NCBI GenBank assembly: GCA_024641985.1 | Contig: JAHEBZ010000002.1 | Span: forward strand, 62,001 to 126,000 | DNA from: Rhodoluna sp. | GTDB lineage: Bacteria > Actinomycetota > Actinomycetes > Actinomycetales > Microbacteriaceae | Direction of reading: 5' to 3' | DNA: 64,000 nt | Shown here: positions 1-8,354 of the stretch, in pieces | Layout: each line of letters begins with the position of its first letter | How positions within the stretch are numbered: the first letter of the stretch is position 1 | Notes under the pieces: model-generated | The model's input: the letters and a program-made list of their open reading frames with translations, nothing else | Databases searched by the model: none | What the model was told of the DNA's origin: nothing | Translations under genes and position numbers: made by a program

Positions 1-582
1 GTGCTGCACGACCGCATTTATGTAGGCTTGGTTATTTTTAGTGCCTTGCAAACGGTCGCGCTGTTCAGCTATCTGAATTTGGTGCCATTTATATTTCAAG
101 ATGGCTTCAAGATTGGCCCTTCAGAGTTTGGTTTCTTCTTTGCTTTGAACTCGCTGGTTTCGGTGATTGGCACGCAGGTTGGAGGCCGCCTCGCCGTGCG
201 CTTCAGATCGAATTGGGTGTTGTTCATTCACATAGTCTTGGCCGGGCTCGCCGGAGTTGCGCTGGTTTTCGCTGCGGCCCTTGGTGCGCCCTTCGGAGTG
301 GTTACTGCACTCTTCGGTTTCTTCACGTTCAATTTTGGCGCCACCTACACACCGCTTGCGGCTATTGCGATGGCTCCACACGGCGAAGAGGCCGGAACAG
401 CGGCTTCGTTGATGGGCGTGGTTAACTTTGTCGCCGCCTCGCTCGCCGGCCCGCTCTATGCCGTGGTTGATCAGCGCACTTCGGCTGGCGCAGGCGCAAT
501 GATTGCGGTTTGCTACACCCTTGGTGCTCTGAGCCTTTGGTTTGTTTCGCGGTTGCGCAGCATCCCGGCGTTAAAGAACTAA
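1..582 (+). CDS. MFS drug-resistance transporter, Bcr/CflA type (3' part)
   Basis: C-terminal half of a major facilitator superfamily exporter of the Bcr/CflA drug-resistance type, an integral membrane proton antiporter. The visible 193 residues hold about six hydrophobic helices, with a short basic loop (residues 62-70, AVRFRSN) of the kind found between the helices of the second six-helix bundle. The family is about 400 residues, so roughly half the gene lies left of the window; the GTG at position 1 is probably an internal valine codon, not the start. Substrate cannot be told from this part. The gene stands alone: the next gene has its own promoter. Confidence 0.8.
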   Translation: MLHDRIYVGLVIFSALQTVALFSYLNLVPFIFQDGFKIGPSEFGFFFALNSLVSVIGTQVGGRLAVRFRSNWVLFIHIVLAGLAGVALVFAAALGAPFGVVTALFGFFTFNFGATYTPLAAIAMAPHGEEAGTAASLMGVVNFVAASLAGPLYAVVDQRTSAGAGAMIAVCYTLGALSLWFVSRLRSIPALKN

Positions 583-611
583 ACAATTCACCACGTTTCA
601 ATATCGCCATT

Positions 612-617
612 TAGGCT
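612..617 (+). promoter_or_regulatory. -10 box of leaderless promoter
   Basis: TAGGCT followed by exactly 6 nt and then the ATG at 624. Transcription should start at or next to the start codon, and no Shine-Dalgarno sequence is present. A TTCACC at 588-593 is a possible -35 with an 18-bp spacer. Confidence 0.6.
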
Positions 618-623
618 GGTGGC

Positions 624-1214
624 ATGGCCCGAGTTTTAATCATGCACGGATGGAAAAACCATCGCGTAGCTGGCAACTGGCATCGCCACCTTGCCTCTGA
701 ATTGCGCAAGCTTGGACACCAGGTTTTCTACCCGCAGTTTCCTTCTGCTGATGACCCCAAATTGATTGATTGGCAGGCATTGCTGGTTGAAGAACTGACT
801 CACCTCGGTGAAGCCGGCGATGGCGAAATTGTGGTGGTTGGTCACTCACTTGGTTGTCTGAATTGGATCCAGGCGGCAGCCACCGGGGTGCTTCCGTTCA
901 AAGTTGATCGGTTGCTTCTTGCCGCGCCAGCCGACCCAAATTTGTTGCTTGATCTGCCGGGCCTTCGGGTTAATTTGCAAGACCCCGATGTTCGCGACGC
1001 GGTGTTAGATTCGGCAACCTCGGTAACGATCGTTGGCAGCGATGAAGACCCATGGACACCGAAGGGGTTGCAGGCAACCTACGGCCTGCCGCTTGGCCTC
1101 GACACGGTAATCATTGAAGGCGCAAAGCACCTGGCGCTAAGCGATGGGTTTAGCTATTGGCAAGGCGTAATCGACTGGGTGCTAAACCCTAGAGCAGACC
1201 TTAGAGTTCGATAG
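624..1214 (+). CDS. Alpha/beta hydrolase, RBBP9/YdeN family
   Basis: Small serine hydrolase of 196 residues, the usual length for the RBBP9/YdeN family. The nucleophile elbow GHSLG places Ser75; Asp140 or Asp142 in GSDEDPW and His169 in AKHL complete the triad. The N-terminal MHGW segment follows strand 1, as in the family. No signal peptide, so cytoplasmic. The family acts on small esters or peptides but the true substrate is usually unknown. The start is fixed by a -10 box ending 6 nt upstream, so the message is probably leaderless. Confidence 0.85.
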   Translation: MARVLIMHGWKNHRVAGNWHRHLASELRKLGHQVFYPQFPSADDPKLIDWQALLVEELTHLGEAGDGEIVVVGHSLGCLNWIQAAATGVLPFKVDRLLLAAPADPNLLLDLPGLRVNLQDPDVRDAVLDSATSVTIVGSDEDPWTPKGLQATYGLPLGLDTVIIEGAKHLALSDGFSYWQGVIDWVLNPRADLRVR

Positions 1215-1240
1215 TTTCAGCGGTTTTATGCCCTCGGCGG

Positions 1241-1246
1241 TAGGCT
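1241..1246 (+). promoter_or_regulatory. Putative -10 box upstream of saccharopine-dehydrogenase-like gene
   Basis: TAGGCT about 55 nt before the ATG at 1301. It would give a leader of roughly 48 nt ending in an AGGA ribosome-binding site 7 nt before the start. The leader can form a small CTCCC/GGGAG hairpin. Confidence 0.4.
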
Positions 1247-1300
1247 AATGACACGCTCCCGATTTGCCCCAGGGAGCCCCTCGAACATTTAGGAAAATCG

Positions 1301-2587
1301 ATGAGGATTTTGCTTGTTGGCGCCGGTGGCGTTGGCGATGCAATCGCAAAGGTTGCCGCCACCAGAAACTTTTATGAACTGATCGTGGTGTCTGACTACG
1401 ACTTTGCCAGGGCAGAGCGAACAATCGAATGGATTCGCAATCGTCACGGCGAAGAGCGCGCGGCAAAATTTTTGGCTGCCAAAATCGATGCCTCAAACGC
1501 CTCGAATGTTACCGAGCTTGCCAGGGCACACAACATCACCCACGTTGTGAATGCTGTCGAACCAAAGTTTCTGCCGACGGTATTTTCGGGCACATTTACA
1601 GCTGGCGCAAACTACATAGACATGGCAATGAGTCTCTCTGAGGCCAACGAAACCGATCCGTTTCACCGCCCCGGAATTAAGCTCGGTGACGCACAATTTG
1701 CCGTTAGCGATCAATGGGAGCGTGCCGGAAAGCTTGCCTTGGTTGGCATGGGTGTAGAGCCTGGGTTGTCGAATGTTTTTGCTAGGTATGCGGCAGATTA
1801 TTTGTTCAGCGAAATCGATGAACTAAGCACAAAAGACGGCGGCAACCTAGTTGTCACCGACGAAGCTGGCAACGAGATATTTGCTCCATCATTTTCAATT
1901 TGGACAACCATCGAAGAGTGCCTCAACCCGCCGGTTATCTACGAACGAAATCGCGGTTGGTATACGACCGAACCATTCAGTGAGCCCGAAATCTTCGAGT
2001 TTCCGGAGGGCATCGGTGCTGTTGAATGTGTAAACGTTGAGCACGAAGAGGTAACCATGCTGCCACGCAACATTGCGGCCAACCGGGTGACCTTCAAATA
2101 TGGTTTGGGCTCAGATTTCATCTCGGTTCTGAAGACCTTGCACACCTTAGGCCTCGACCGCACCAGGCCGGTTCGGGTTCGTTCGGCGCAGGGCCCAGTA
2201 GATGTTTCGCCTCGCGACCTGGTTGCAGCAGTGCTGCCAGACCCGGCAAGCATCGGCCCAAGGCTCAGTGGCAAAACCTGTGCCGGTGTGTTGGTGACGG
2301 GCAAAGATAAAGATGGCAAAGACCGCGCAACCTATCTATATCACGTTGCCGACAATGCCGAAACTATGGCCGAAATCGAGGCCCAGTGTGTGGTTGCTCA
2401 GACCGCCTTTAACCCGGTGATCGCACTCGAGCTAATGGCAGAGGGGGTTTGGCGAGGCGCTGGCGTGCTTGGGCCTGAATGCTTCGATGCCAAGCCGTTC
2501 CTCGATTTAATGTCTTCGTCAACCGGCTACAAGCAGCGATGGGTTGCGCAAGAGCGGCTTCCGGCTAGCCCGCTTCGCCACCCATAA
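1301..2587 (+). CDS. Saccharopine dehydrogenase-like NAD(P)-binding protein
   Basis: Cytoplasmic oxidoreductase of 428 residues related to saccharopine dehydrogenase (LYS9-like). It opens with a Rossmann nucleotide-binding motif (GAGGVGDAIAK, residues 7-17), followed by the saccharopine dehydrogenase catalytic/C-terminal fold. Bacteria of this group make lysine by the diaminopimelate route, so true saccharopine metabolism is uncertain; relatives act on carboxynorspermidine or unknown amino-acid conjugates. AGGA lies 7 nt before the ATG. Its stop codon is 7 nt before the next gene, so the two are probably one operon. Confidence 0.75.
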   Translation: MRILLVGAGGVGDAIAKVAATRNFYELIVVSDYDFARAERTIEWIRNRHGEERAAKFLAAKIDASNASNVTELARAHNITHVVNAVEPKFLPTVFSGTFTAGANYIDMAMSLSEANETDPFHRPGIKLGDAQFAVSDQWERAGKLALVGMGVEPGLSNVFARYAADYLFSEIDELSTKDGGNLVVTDEAGNEIFAPSFSIWTTIEECLNPPVIYERNRGWYTTEPFSEPEIFEFPEGIGAVECVNVEHEEVTMLPRNIAANRVTFKYGLGSDFISVLKTLHTLGLDRTRPVRVRSAQGPVDVSPRDLVAAVLPDPASIGPRLSGKTCAGVLVTGKDKDGKDRATYLYHVADNAETMAEIEAQCVVAQTAFNPVIALELMAEGVWRGAGVLGPECFDAKPFLDLMSSSTGYKQRWVAQERLPASPLRHP

Positions 2588-2594
2588 ACTGCGC

Positions 2595-4193
2595 ATGTCG
2601 GCCATTATCACTAGCTCTAACTATGACGTTGTCATAGTTGGTTCAGGCTTCGGGGGCTCTGTTGCGGCCTATCGGTTAACGCAAAAAGGCTATCGGGTCT
2701 TGGTGCTCGAGGCCGGTGCGCGTTTCGAGGATCACCAGTTTGCCAAAACCTCTTTCGATTTGAAGCGCTTTTTGTTTTTTCCTAAGTTGGGCATGCTTGG
2801 CATTCAGCGAATCGATTTTCTAAAGAATGTTTTGGTGATGTCGGGGGCTGGCGTTGGCGGCGGCTCGCTGGTTTATGCCAACACCCTCTATCGGCCACCG
2901 GTTGATTTCTATAACTCGGGCTCTTGGGCCGGCCTCGAAGATTGGCAGTCGGCGCTGGCGCCGCACTTTGCCGAGGCCGAGCGCATGCTTGGCGTTCAAC
3001 AAAACCCATTTTTTAGCTCGGCCGATCTGATGCTAAAACGCTCTGCTGAGCGAGCGGGTTTTGGTGATACTTTTCAAATGGCGCCGCTAGGGGTTAAATT
3101 TTCGGCTGCTGGCGAGCAACCCGGCCAGGTGGTTGGGGACCCATATTTTGACGGTGCCGGGCCAACCCGACGCAACTGCATCAACTGCGGCGAGTGCATG
3201 ACAGGTTGCAGGCACGGCGCAAAGAACACCTTGGTAAAAAACTATTTGTATTTGGCCGAACAGGCGGGCGCAACCGTTTGGCCGCTGACTCAGGTTGAGC
3301 TCATCAAAGACCTGCCCGATGGCGGTTTCGAACTCAAACTAAAGCGCACTTCGCGCTCAGGTTTAAAGCGACCCAGCGCTTTGGTTGCGCCACAGGTTAT
3401 TGTGGCCGCGGGTGCTTTGGGTTCGGCAAAGTTGCTTCAGCGCTCGCGCGCCGCCGGCCATTTGGTTGGCATGAGCGATCGTTTGGGCCACCTCAGCCGC
3501 ACCAATAGCGAAAGCCTTTTGGGCGTAGTGGCTCGCACTTCTGAACACGATTATTCGCAGGGAGCAGCCATCACATCATCGGTGTTTCCTTCATCAGACA
3601 CCCACATTGAGCCGGTCAGATATGGCAGGGGCAGCAACTTTATGGCCCTCTTGCAGTCTGTGATGGCTTCTGGCCCTAAGGGGCAAGCGCCAACACCGCT
3701 TCGGCTGCTCGTTGAGTCGCTAAAACACTTGATTCGATTGCCCGGTCTCTATAACCTTCGAAATTGGTCAGAGCGAGCACTAATTTTGTTGGTCATGCAA
3801 GCCCGCGATAATTCGCTAACCACATACCTGAAACGCGGTTTGTTTGGCAACAAGCTCACCTCGAGGCAGGGCTATGGCGAGCAAAACCCTGCCTGGGTGG
3901 CCAAGGGGCATCAGGTTGCACGCGATCTTGCCAAAGACATGAACGGAACCGCCGCTGCGGTTATCGGCGAGCCATTCGGAATTCCGCTAACGGCCCACTT
4001 CTTGGGTGGCTGTGTAATTGCTGCCGATGCCAGCGGTGGGGTAGTTGATCGCCACCTCAGGGTGTTTGGTGTCAACGGTTTGCACATTTTTGATGGTTCA
4101 ACGCTTTCGGCGAACCCCGGCGTGAACCCATCGCTAACTATTGCAGCTCAAGCCGAATGGGCGGCTAGTCACTGGCCGGCAAAGCGCGTTTAG
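2595..4193 (+). CDS. GMC-family FAD oxidoreductase with four-cysteine cluster motif
   Basis: Flavin-dependent oxidoreductase of the glucose-methanol-choline/cholesterol oxidase superfamily, 532 residues. FAD binding is shown by VIVGSGFGGS near the N-terminus and the AGVGGGSLVYAN segment; NPGVNPSLTIAA near the C-terminus is the usual flavin/active-site closure. Between them lies CINCGECMTGC, a C-x2-C-x2-C-x3-C pattern also present in a subset of actinobacterial GMC enzymes; it resembles an iron-sulfur site. I chose the ATG at 2595; an in-frame start at 2544 would overlap the upstream gene by 44 nt. A TAAACT lies only 4 nt before the ATG, so coupling to the upstream gene is more likely than a separate promoter. 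Substrate unknown. Confidence 0.82.
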   Translation: MSAIITSSNYDVVIVGSGFGGSVAAYRLTQKGYRVLVLEAGARFEDHQFAKTSFDLKRFLFFPKLGMLGIQRIDFLKNVLVMSGAGVGGGSLVYANTLYRPPVDFYNSGSWAGLEDWQSALAPHFAEAERMLGVQQNPFFSSADLMLKRSAERAGFGDTFQMAPLGVKFSAAGEQPGQVVGDPYFDGAGPTRRNCINCGECMTGCRHGAKNTLVKNYLYLAEQAGATVWPLTQVELIKDLPDGGFELKLKRTSRSGLKRPSALVAPQVIVAAGALGSAKLLQRSRAAGHLVGMSDRLGHLSRTNSESLLGVVARTSEHDYSQGAAITSSVFPSSDTHIEPVRYGRGSNFMALLQSVMASGPKGQAPTPLRLLVESLKHLIRLPGLYNLRNWSERALILLVMQARDNSLTTYLKRGLFGNKLTSRQGYGEQNPAWVAKGHQVARDLAKDMNGTAAAVIGEPFGIPLTAHFLGGCVIAADASGGVVDRHLRVFGVNGLHIFDGSTLSANPGVNPSLTIAAQAEWAASHWPAKRV

Positions 4194-5091
4194 CTCGCGC
4201 CTTTTGTTCGAGCCCAAGGCCCCAATAGCAACTGCCAATAATTAGAGCCGCACCCAGCGCCCCCAGTGGCCCCATCGATTCGCCACCGATGACCACAGCG
4301 ATCGCGACAGCCCAAACCGGTTCGGTGCCCTGCAACAGGGCAATTCTTGAGGCCGAGGTTTTGCGAATTCCCCAGGTCATGGCAAAGAACCCATAGATTG
4401 TGCAAAACAGAATTAAGAACGCCATCAGTGCCCATTCTTTGGCCCCATAGGCTGCGGCGGCCGAAGCTGTTCCGCTTGGATCAACCACCAAAAAGATTAG
4501 GCCAGCTGACAAAGTTTGAAACACCGTCATGTTGAGGTTATCTACCCGGCGCCCAAAGGTTAATTTGCCCTGAGCAACTTGATAACCGGCTCGCAAAACC
4601 GCCGCAATCAACATCAAAAAATCGCCTAGATTGGGCTCTTGAAAGCCGCCTCCACCGACCAAAAAGCCCACACCCATAATGGCGCCACCGGCGGCAATAA
4701 AAAAGTTTCGAGGCAGCCAAAACTTGTTCGCGGCCCCCTCGATTATTGGCGTGAAGATGATTGAAAGGCTGATGATCAACCCCGAGTTGGTTGCTGAGGT
4801 GAGTGCGATGGCGTTGGTTTCGAAGGTCATAACAATTGCCAAGCCAACACCGATGGCCGAACCAATCAGCATGTCGAGTTTTGAAAATTTTGAACGGCGA
4901 ACCAGGGCAACGGCGGCAAGAATTATGCCGGCGAGCCCGAACCTGATGGCCATCATGCCCCACAGGCTGCCCGCTGCGGTTAGGTCTTTTGCTGCAAGAT
5001 AACTTGCGCCCCAAACCGCGGCCGCACCCAAAAGAACTAGGTCAACATTTGCCGATGATTTTGCCCGCCCATGCGTCACTTTAGGCCCCAT
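4165..5091 (-). CDS. EamA/DMT-family transporter
   Basis: Drug/metabolite-transporter superfamily permease (EamA) with about ten predicted hydrophobic helices arranged as two five-helix repeats; such proteins export amino acids or other metabolites across the inner membrane. I place the start at the ATG at 5091, which gives 308 residues; the longer reading from 5160 only adds a basic non-membrane stretch and would overlap the upstream gene by 85 nt. With the chosen start the overlap with the next transporter upstream is 16 nt, so the pair is co-transcribed. Its 3' end overlaps the convergent GMC gene by 29 nt. Confidence 0.8.
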   Translation of the reverse strand: MGPKVTHGRAKSSANVDLVLLGAAAVWGASYLAAKDLTAAGSLWGMMAIRFGLAGIILAAVALVRRSKFSKLDMLIGSAIGVGLAIVMTFETNAIALTSATNSGLIISLSIIFTPIIEGAANKFWLPRNFFIAAGGAIMGVGFLVGGGGFQEPNLGDFLMLIAAVLRAGYQVAQGKLTFGRRVDNLNMTVFQTLSAGLIFLVVDPSGTASAAAAYGAKEWALMAFLILFCTIYGFFAMTWGIRKTSASRIALLQGTEPVWAVAIAVVIGGESMGPLGALGAALIIGSCYWGLGLEQKARAKRALPASD

Positions 5092-5978
5092 ATTTTGATT
5101 CGCCCCTGAGCGATGGCGGCGCCGAATAGCACTATTGCGCCACCTACCGGTTGGTTCCAAACAATGGCCTCGCCAAGCACCAAGGCACCCAACAAAACGC
5201 CAACCAGCGGAGTTATGTAGGTGACCGAGCTAGCGATCGCGCTACCAACTTTTTCGATTAGGTCGTAATAGGCAATATAGGCAAGCCCCGTGCCAACGGT
5301 TCCGAGCACAATAATTGAAGCCACAGAGTTGAAGTCGAATTCGCCAATGAAAAGTGGGCCACCAAACAGGTAAAACGGCATCAAGGTGATGGCCGAGGTA
5401 GAAACCTGCACAAAAACCGCGCTTGTCGAACTAAATTGCATGGTTGATATGTATTTGCGGGTGAACGGGGTGCCGAAGCCATAGCAAGTTACCGCCAAAA
5501 TGAGAGCCCCGATAGCAAGCGGGTCGTTGGCGCCGAAGCCTTGCCAAACTCCGAGCACCACTCCAACGCCAATTAGGCCCACAAATAGCCCAATCAGCAC
5601 GTTGGGTTTGGGTTTCTCTTCTCTGAATGCAATCAATATTGCGATAACCGTAAAAATCGGAGTGCTGGCATTCAAAATGCTGGCCAGGGCGCTTGAAACA
5701 TGTTGTTGGGCATAACCAAAAAGAACTCCCGGGATGCCGCTCATCAAAAGCCCACCAACCCAAATGATTGCCCACTCTTTAATGGTTCGCGGAAGTTTTT
5801 CGTGCTTGATCGCAACGATAATCGCCAGCACCAGCGCACCCAAAGCGCTGCGCCAAAAGGCAATTCCGAAGGGCGTAACCAGCTCGACGCCTTGTTTTAT
5901 GAATAGAAACGAGCTTCCCCACACGAGACCCAAAACGGTGAAGGTGAGAAGCCAGCCGTTGCGGCGTTTTGTGGTCAT
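5076..5978 (-). CDS. EamA/DMT-family transporter
   Basis: Second EamA permease, 300 residues and about ten hydrophobic helices, with a typical FGxxF/SSFLFIKQG segment in helix 1. It is first in a two-gene transporter operon. The two proteins are diverged paralogs rather than a recent copy; each is full length, so they may work as separate exporters or as a pair. Substrate unknown. The start is fixed by a -10 box (TAGACT) 6 nt upstream of the ATG. Confidence 0.82.
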   Translation of the reverse strand: MTTKRRNGWLLTFTVLGLVWGSSFLFIKQGVELVTPFGIAFWRSALGALVLAIIVAIKHEKLPRTIKEWAIIWVGGLLMSGIPGVLFGYAQQHVSSALASILNASTPIFTVIAILIAFREEKPKPNVLIGLFVGLIGVGVVLGVWQGFGANDPLAIGALILAVTCYGFGTPFTRKYISTMQFSSTSAVFVQVSTSAITLMPFYLFGGPLFIGEFDFNSVASIIVLGTVGTGLAYIAYYDLIEKVGSAIASSVTYITPLVGVLLGALVLGEAIVWNQPVGGAIVLFGAAIAQGRIKIWGLK

Positions 5979-5984
5979 TATTTG

Positions 5985-5990
5985 AGTCTA
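5985..5990 (-). promoter_or_regulatory. -10 box of leaderless promoter for the EamA pair
   Basis: On the minus strand TAGACT, 6 nt, then the ATG at 5978. No Shine-Dalgarno sequence is present. Confidence 0.6.
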
Positions 5991-6036
5991 ATCACTCGCC
6001 GAAGACATAATTTGCGCTTACCAAGCGTGACGAATA

Positions 6037-6072
6037 GAAAAATCCCCCAACCTGAAAGCCGGGGGATTTTTC
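6037..6072 (-). terminator. Rho-independent terminator of gnd
   Basis: Perfect 12-bp inverted repeat (GAAAAATCCCCC with its complement) around a 12-nt loop; on the minus strand the stem ends in a run of five T. It lies 18 nt after the gnd stop codon. Because the stem is A/T-flanked on both sides it may also work on the other strand. Confidence 0.85.
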
Positions 6073-6089
6073 GTTGAAACTCTCGAAAC

Positions 6090-7538
6090 CTAGTGGGTCG
6101 ATGGAGCCTGTTCGACCTCTGATCGGTCGCCCGACCAAAGAGTGTGGAAGGTTCCATCCATGTCGACGCGCTTGTAAGTGTGAGCACCAAAGAAATCGCG
6201 CTGACCCTGAACCAAAGCTGCCGATAGGCGCGGTGAGCGCAAGCCATCGTAGTAAGAAAGTGACGAAGCGAACGCCGGAACCGGGATGCCGGCAAGTGAG
6301 GCATTTGCCACAACCTGGCGCCATGAGCTAACCGAGTTAGCAACGGCCTGCTTGAAGTATGGGTCGAAAATCAGCGACTGAAGGTCTGGGTTCTTGTCGT
6401 AGGCATCGGCGATGCGGTTCAAGAACTGGGCACGGATGATGCAACCGCCGCGCCAAATCTTTGAGACGGCACCCAGGTTGATCTGCCAGCCATATTCCTT
6501 AGCGCCAGCGCGAATTGCGTCGAAGCCCTGTGCATAGGCGACAAGCTTCGATGCATAAAGTGCGCGGCGAACGTCTTCGACGAACGCAGCCTTGTCGCTA
6601 ACCGACCAAGCGGTTGCATCTGCTGGCAGGCCATCAACGGCCGCGCGTTGCGCTGCCTGCGATGAAAGCGAGCGAGCAAACACTGCCTCGGCGATGCCAG
6701 AAACTGGGGTGCCAAGGTTTAGCGCGGTCTGAACTGTCCAAACTCCGGTGCCCTTTGAGCCAGCCTGGTCAAGAATCACATCTACAAGCGGCTTGCCGGT
6801 TTTGGCATCAACCTGCTTCAGAACCTCGGCGGTGATCTCGATCAAGAATGACTCAAGGTCACCCTTGTTCCACTCGTTAAAGATTTCGGCTACTTCGGCG
6901 GGGGTGTAGCCGGCAGCCTGGCGAAGAATGTCATAAGCCTCGGCGATGAGCTGCATGTCTGCATATTCGATTCCGTTGTGAATCATCTTCACAAAGTGGC
7001 CGGCGCCATCGGTGCCAACGTGGGTAACGCATGGCTCGCCCTCGGCGATCGCTGCGATTGAAGAAAGAATTGGGCCAAGGGTTTTGTAGGCCTCTGCTGA
7101 ACCGCCAGGCATGATTGATGGGCCCTTTAGCGCGCCCTCTTCGCCGCCCGAGATGCCTGCGCCAACAAAGTTAATGCCCTTTGCAGAAACCTCTTTTTCG
7201 CGTCGAATGGTGTCGGTGAAAAGTGCGTTTCCGCCGTCAACAATGATGTCGCCTGGCTCGAAGCGCTCGGCTAGCTGCGAAATAACGGCATCGGTGCCCT
7301 TGCCAGCCTGAACCATGATGATTGCCGTGCGTGGCTTGGCCAACGATGCAACAAATTCATCGATTGTGGTTGAGCCAATAAAGCCCGCCTCTGGGTGCTC
7401 GGTTAGCAAAAGTTCGGTGCGCTCTACAGAGCGGTTGTAAACAGCAACGGTGTTGCCTTCGCGGCTGGCAAGGTTGCGAGCCAAGTTTGAGCCCATTACG
7501 GCTAGGCCAACGACTCCGATATTTGCTGATGCGGTCAT
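6090..7538 (-). CDS. gnd: 6-phosphogluconate dehydrogenase, decarboxylating
   Basis: Oxidizes 6-phosphogluconate to ribulose 5-phosphate with release of CO2 and formation of NADPH, in the pentose phosphate pathway. The 482 residues match the long (E. coli-like) form. The nucleotide-binding motif GLAVMGSNLARN is at residues 10-21, the substrate-site signature around GISGGEEGAL near residue 130 holds the catalytic region, and the C-terminal helical domain is complete. AGGA lies 7 nt before the ATG. The gene is transcribed alone and closed by a strong hairpin. It lies next to the arabinose genes, whose product xylulose 5-phosphate enters the same pathway. Confidence 0.96.
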   Translation of the reverse strand: MTASANIGVVGLAVMGSNLARNLASREGNTVAVYNRSVERTELLLTEHPEAGFIGSTTIDEFVASLAKPRTAIIMVQAGKGTDAVISQLAERFEPGDIIVDGGNALFTDTIRREKEVSAKGINFVGAGISGGEEGALKGPSIMPGGSAEAYKTLGPILSSIAAIAEGEPCVTHVGTDGAGHFVKMIHNGIEYADMQLIAEAYDILRQAAGYTPAEVAEIFNEWNKGDLESFLIEITAEVLKQVDAKTGKPLVDVILDQAGSKGTGVWTVQTALNLGTPVSGIAEAVFARSLSSQAAQRAAVDGLPADATAWSVSDKAAFVEDVRRALYASKLVAYAQGFDAIRAGAKEYGWQINLGAVSKIWRGGCIIRAQFLNRIADAYDKNPDLQSLIFDPYFKQAVANSVSSWRQVVANASLAGIPVPAFASSLSYYDGLRSPRLSAALVQGQRDFFGAHTYKRVDMDGTFHTLWSGDRSEVEQAPSTH

Positions 7539-7634
7539 GTCTATTCCTAAAGGTTTTTTAGAGGGAAAGGTAGGCGAGAGGCCATTTTCTGCCGATACGC
7601 TCGCCGTTGCGCGGACCTAGTTCAACAATATCGC

Positions 7635-7674
7635 AAAAAGCCCCAGACTCGCAGCGATTGAGCGAATCAGGGGC
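7635..7674 (-). terminator. Rho-independent terminator of araA-araD
   Basis: On the minus strand GCCCC and GGGGC arms with additional pairing inside, followed directly by five T. It starts 15 nt after the araD stop codon. Confidence 0.8.
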
Positions 7675-7688
7675 ATTTGCAAACAAGA

Positions 7689-8345
7689 TTATTTCTTTTG
7701 GCCGTAGACGGTTTGATAGCGGTCGAACAGCGAGTCAACAAAATGTTGGGCGATGGGCTTTGGGTTGCCGAGCTGGTGGGCCAAGTGGGCCGATTTTGCT
7801 ACGTCTTCGCACATGATGGCTGCCTTGAGTGCCGATTTGGCATCTTTGCCGATCGAAAACACGCCATGCTGGCGCATTAAAACTGCCTTCGAGCGGTGCC
7901 CGCGCAGGGTTTCAACTATGCCCTGGCCAATCGAGTCATCGCCGATCATCGCAAACGGGCCAAGTGGAATCTCTCCACCAAATTCGTCGGCAATTGCCGT
8001 GAGAATGCAGGGGATTGGCTTTTCGACAGCAGCCCAGGCCGAGGCGTAATTGCTGTGGGTGTGAACCACTCCACCCACCTCGGGCATGTTGCGATAAACA
8101 TAAGCATGCGAAGCGGTATCGCTAGATGGTGCTCTGTCGCCGGCAACAACATTGCCATCGAGGTCGCAGTGAATCATGCTCTCTGGAGTTAGCTCGTCAT
8201 AAAGCAAACCGCTCGGCTTGATCACGAAGCCGCCTTCGACTCGCTGCGAAATGTTGCCGCCAGACCAAACTACCAAGCCGGCATCCCAGAGTTGGGCGTG
8301 CAGGCGAGCCAAATCTTGACGAGCTTGTTGAATTTCGGCGGTCAT
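7689..8345 (-). CDS. araD: L-ribulose-5-phosphate 4-epimerase
   Basis: Converts L-ribulose 5-phosphate to D-xylulose 5-phosphate, the last step of arabinose catabolism. It is 218 residues, close to the 231 of the E. coli enzyme. The phosphate/substrate loop SGGNIS is at residues 28-33, and the three zinc ligands are visible as His95 and His97 (VVHTHSN) and His160 (MRQHGVF). It follows araA by only 9 nt and shares its terminator, so the two form an operon. No L-ribulokinase (araB) is present next to them. Confidence 0.93.
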   Translation of the reverse strand: MTAEIQQARQDLARLHAQLWDAGLVVWSGGNISQRVEGGFVIKPSGLLYDELTPESMIHCDLDGNVVAGDRAPSSDTASHAYVYRNMPEVGGVVHTHSNYASAWAAVEKPIPCILTAIADEFGGEIPLGPFAMIGDDSIGQGIVETLRGHRSKAVLMRQHGVFSIGKDAKSALKAAIMCEDVAKSAHLAHQLGNPKPIAQHFVDSLFDRYQTVYGQKK

Positions 8346-8354
8346 GGGCCCTCT

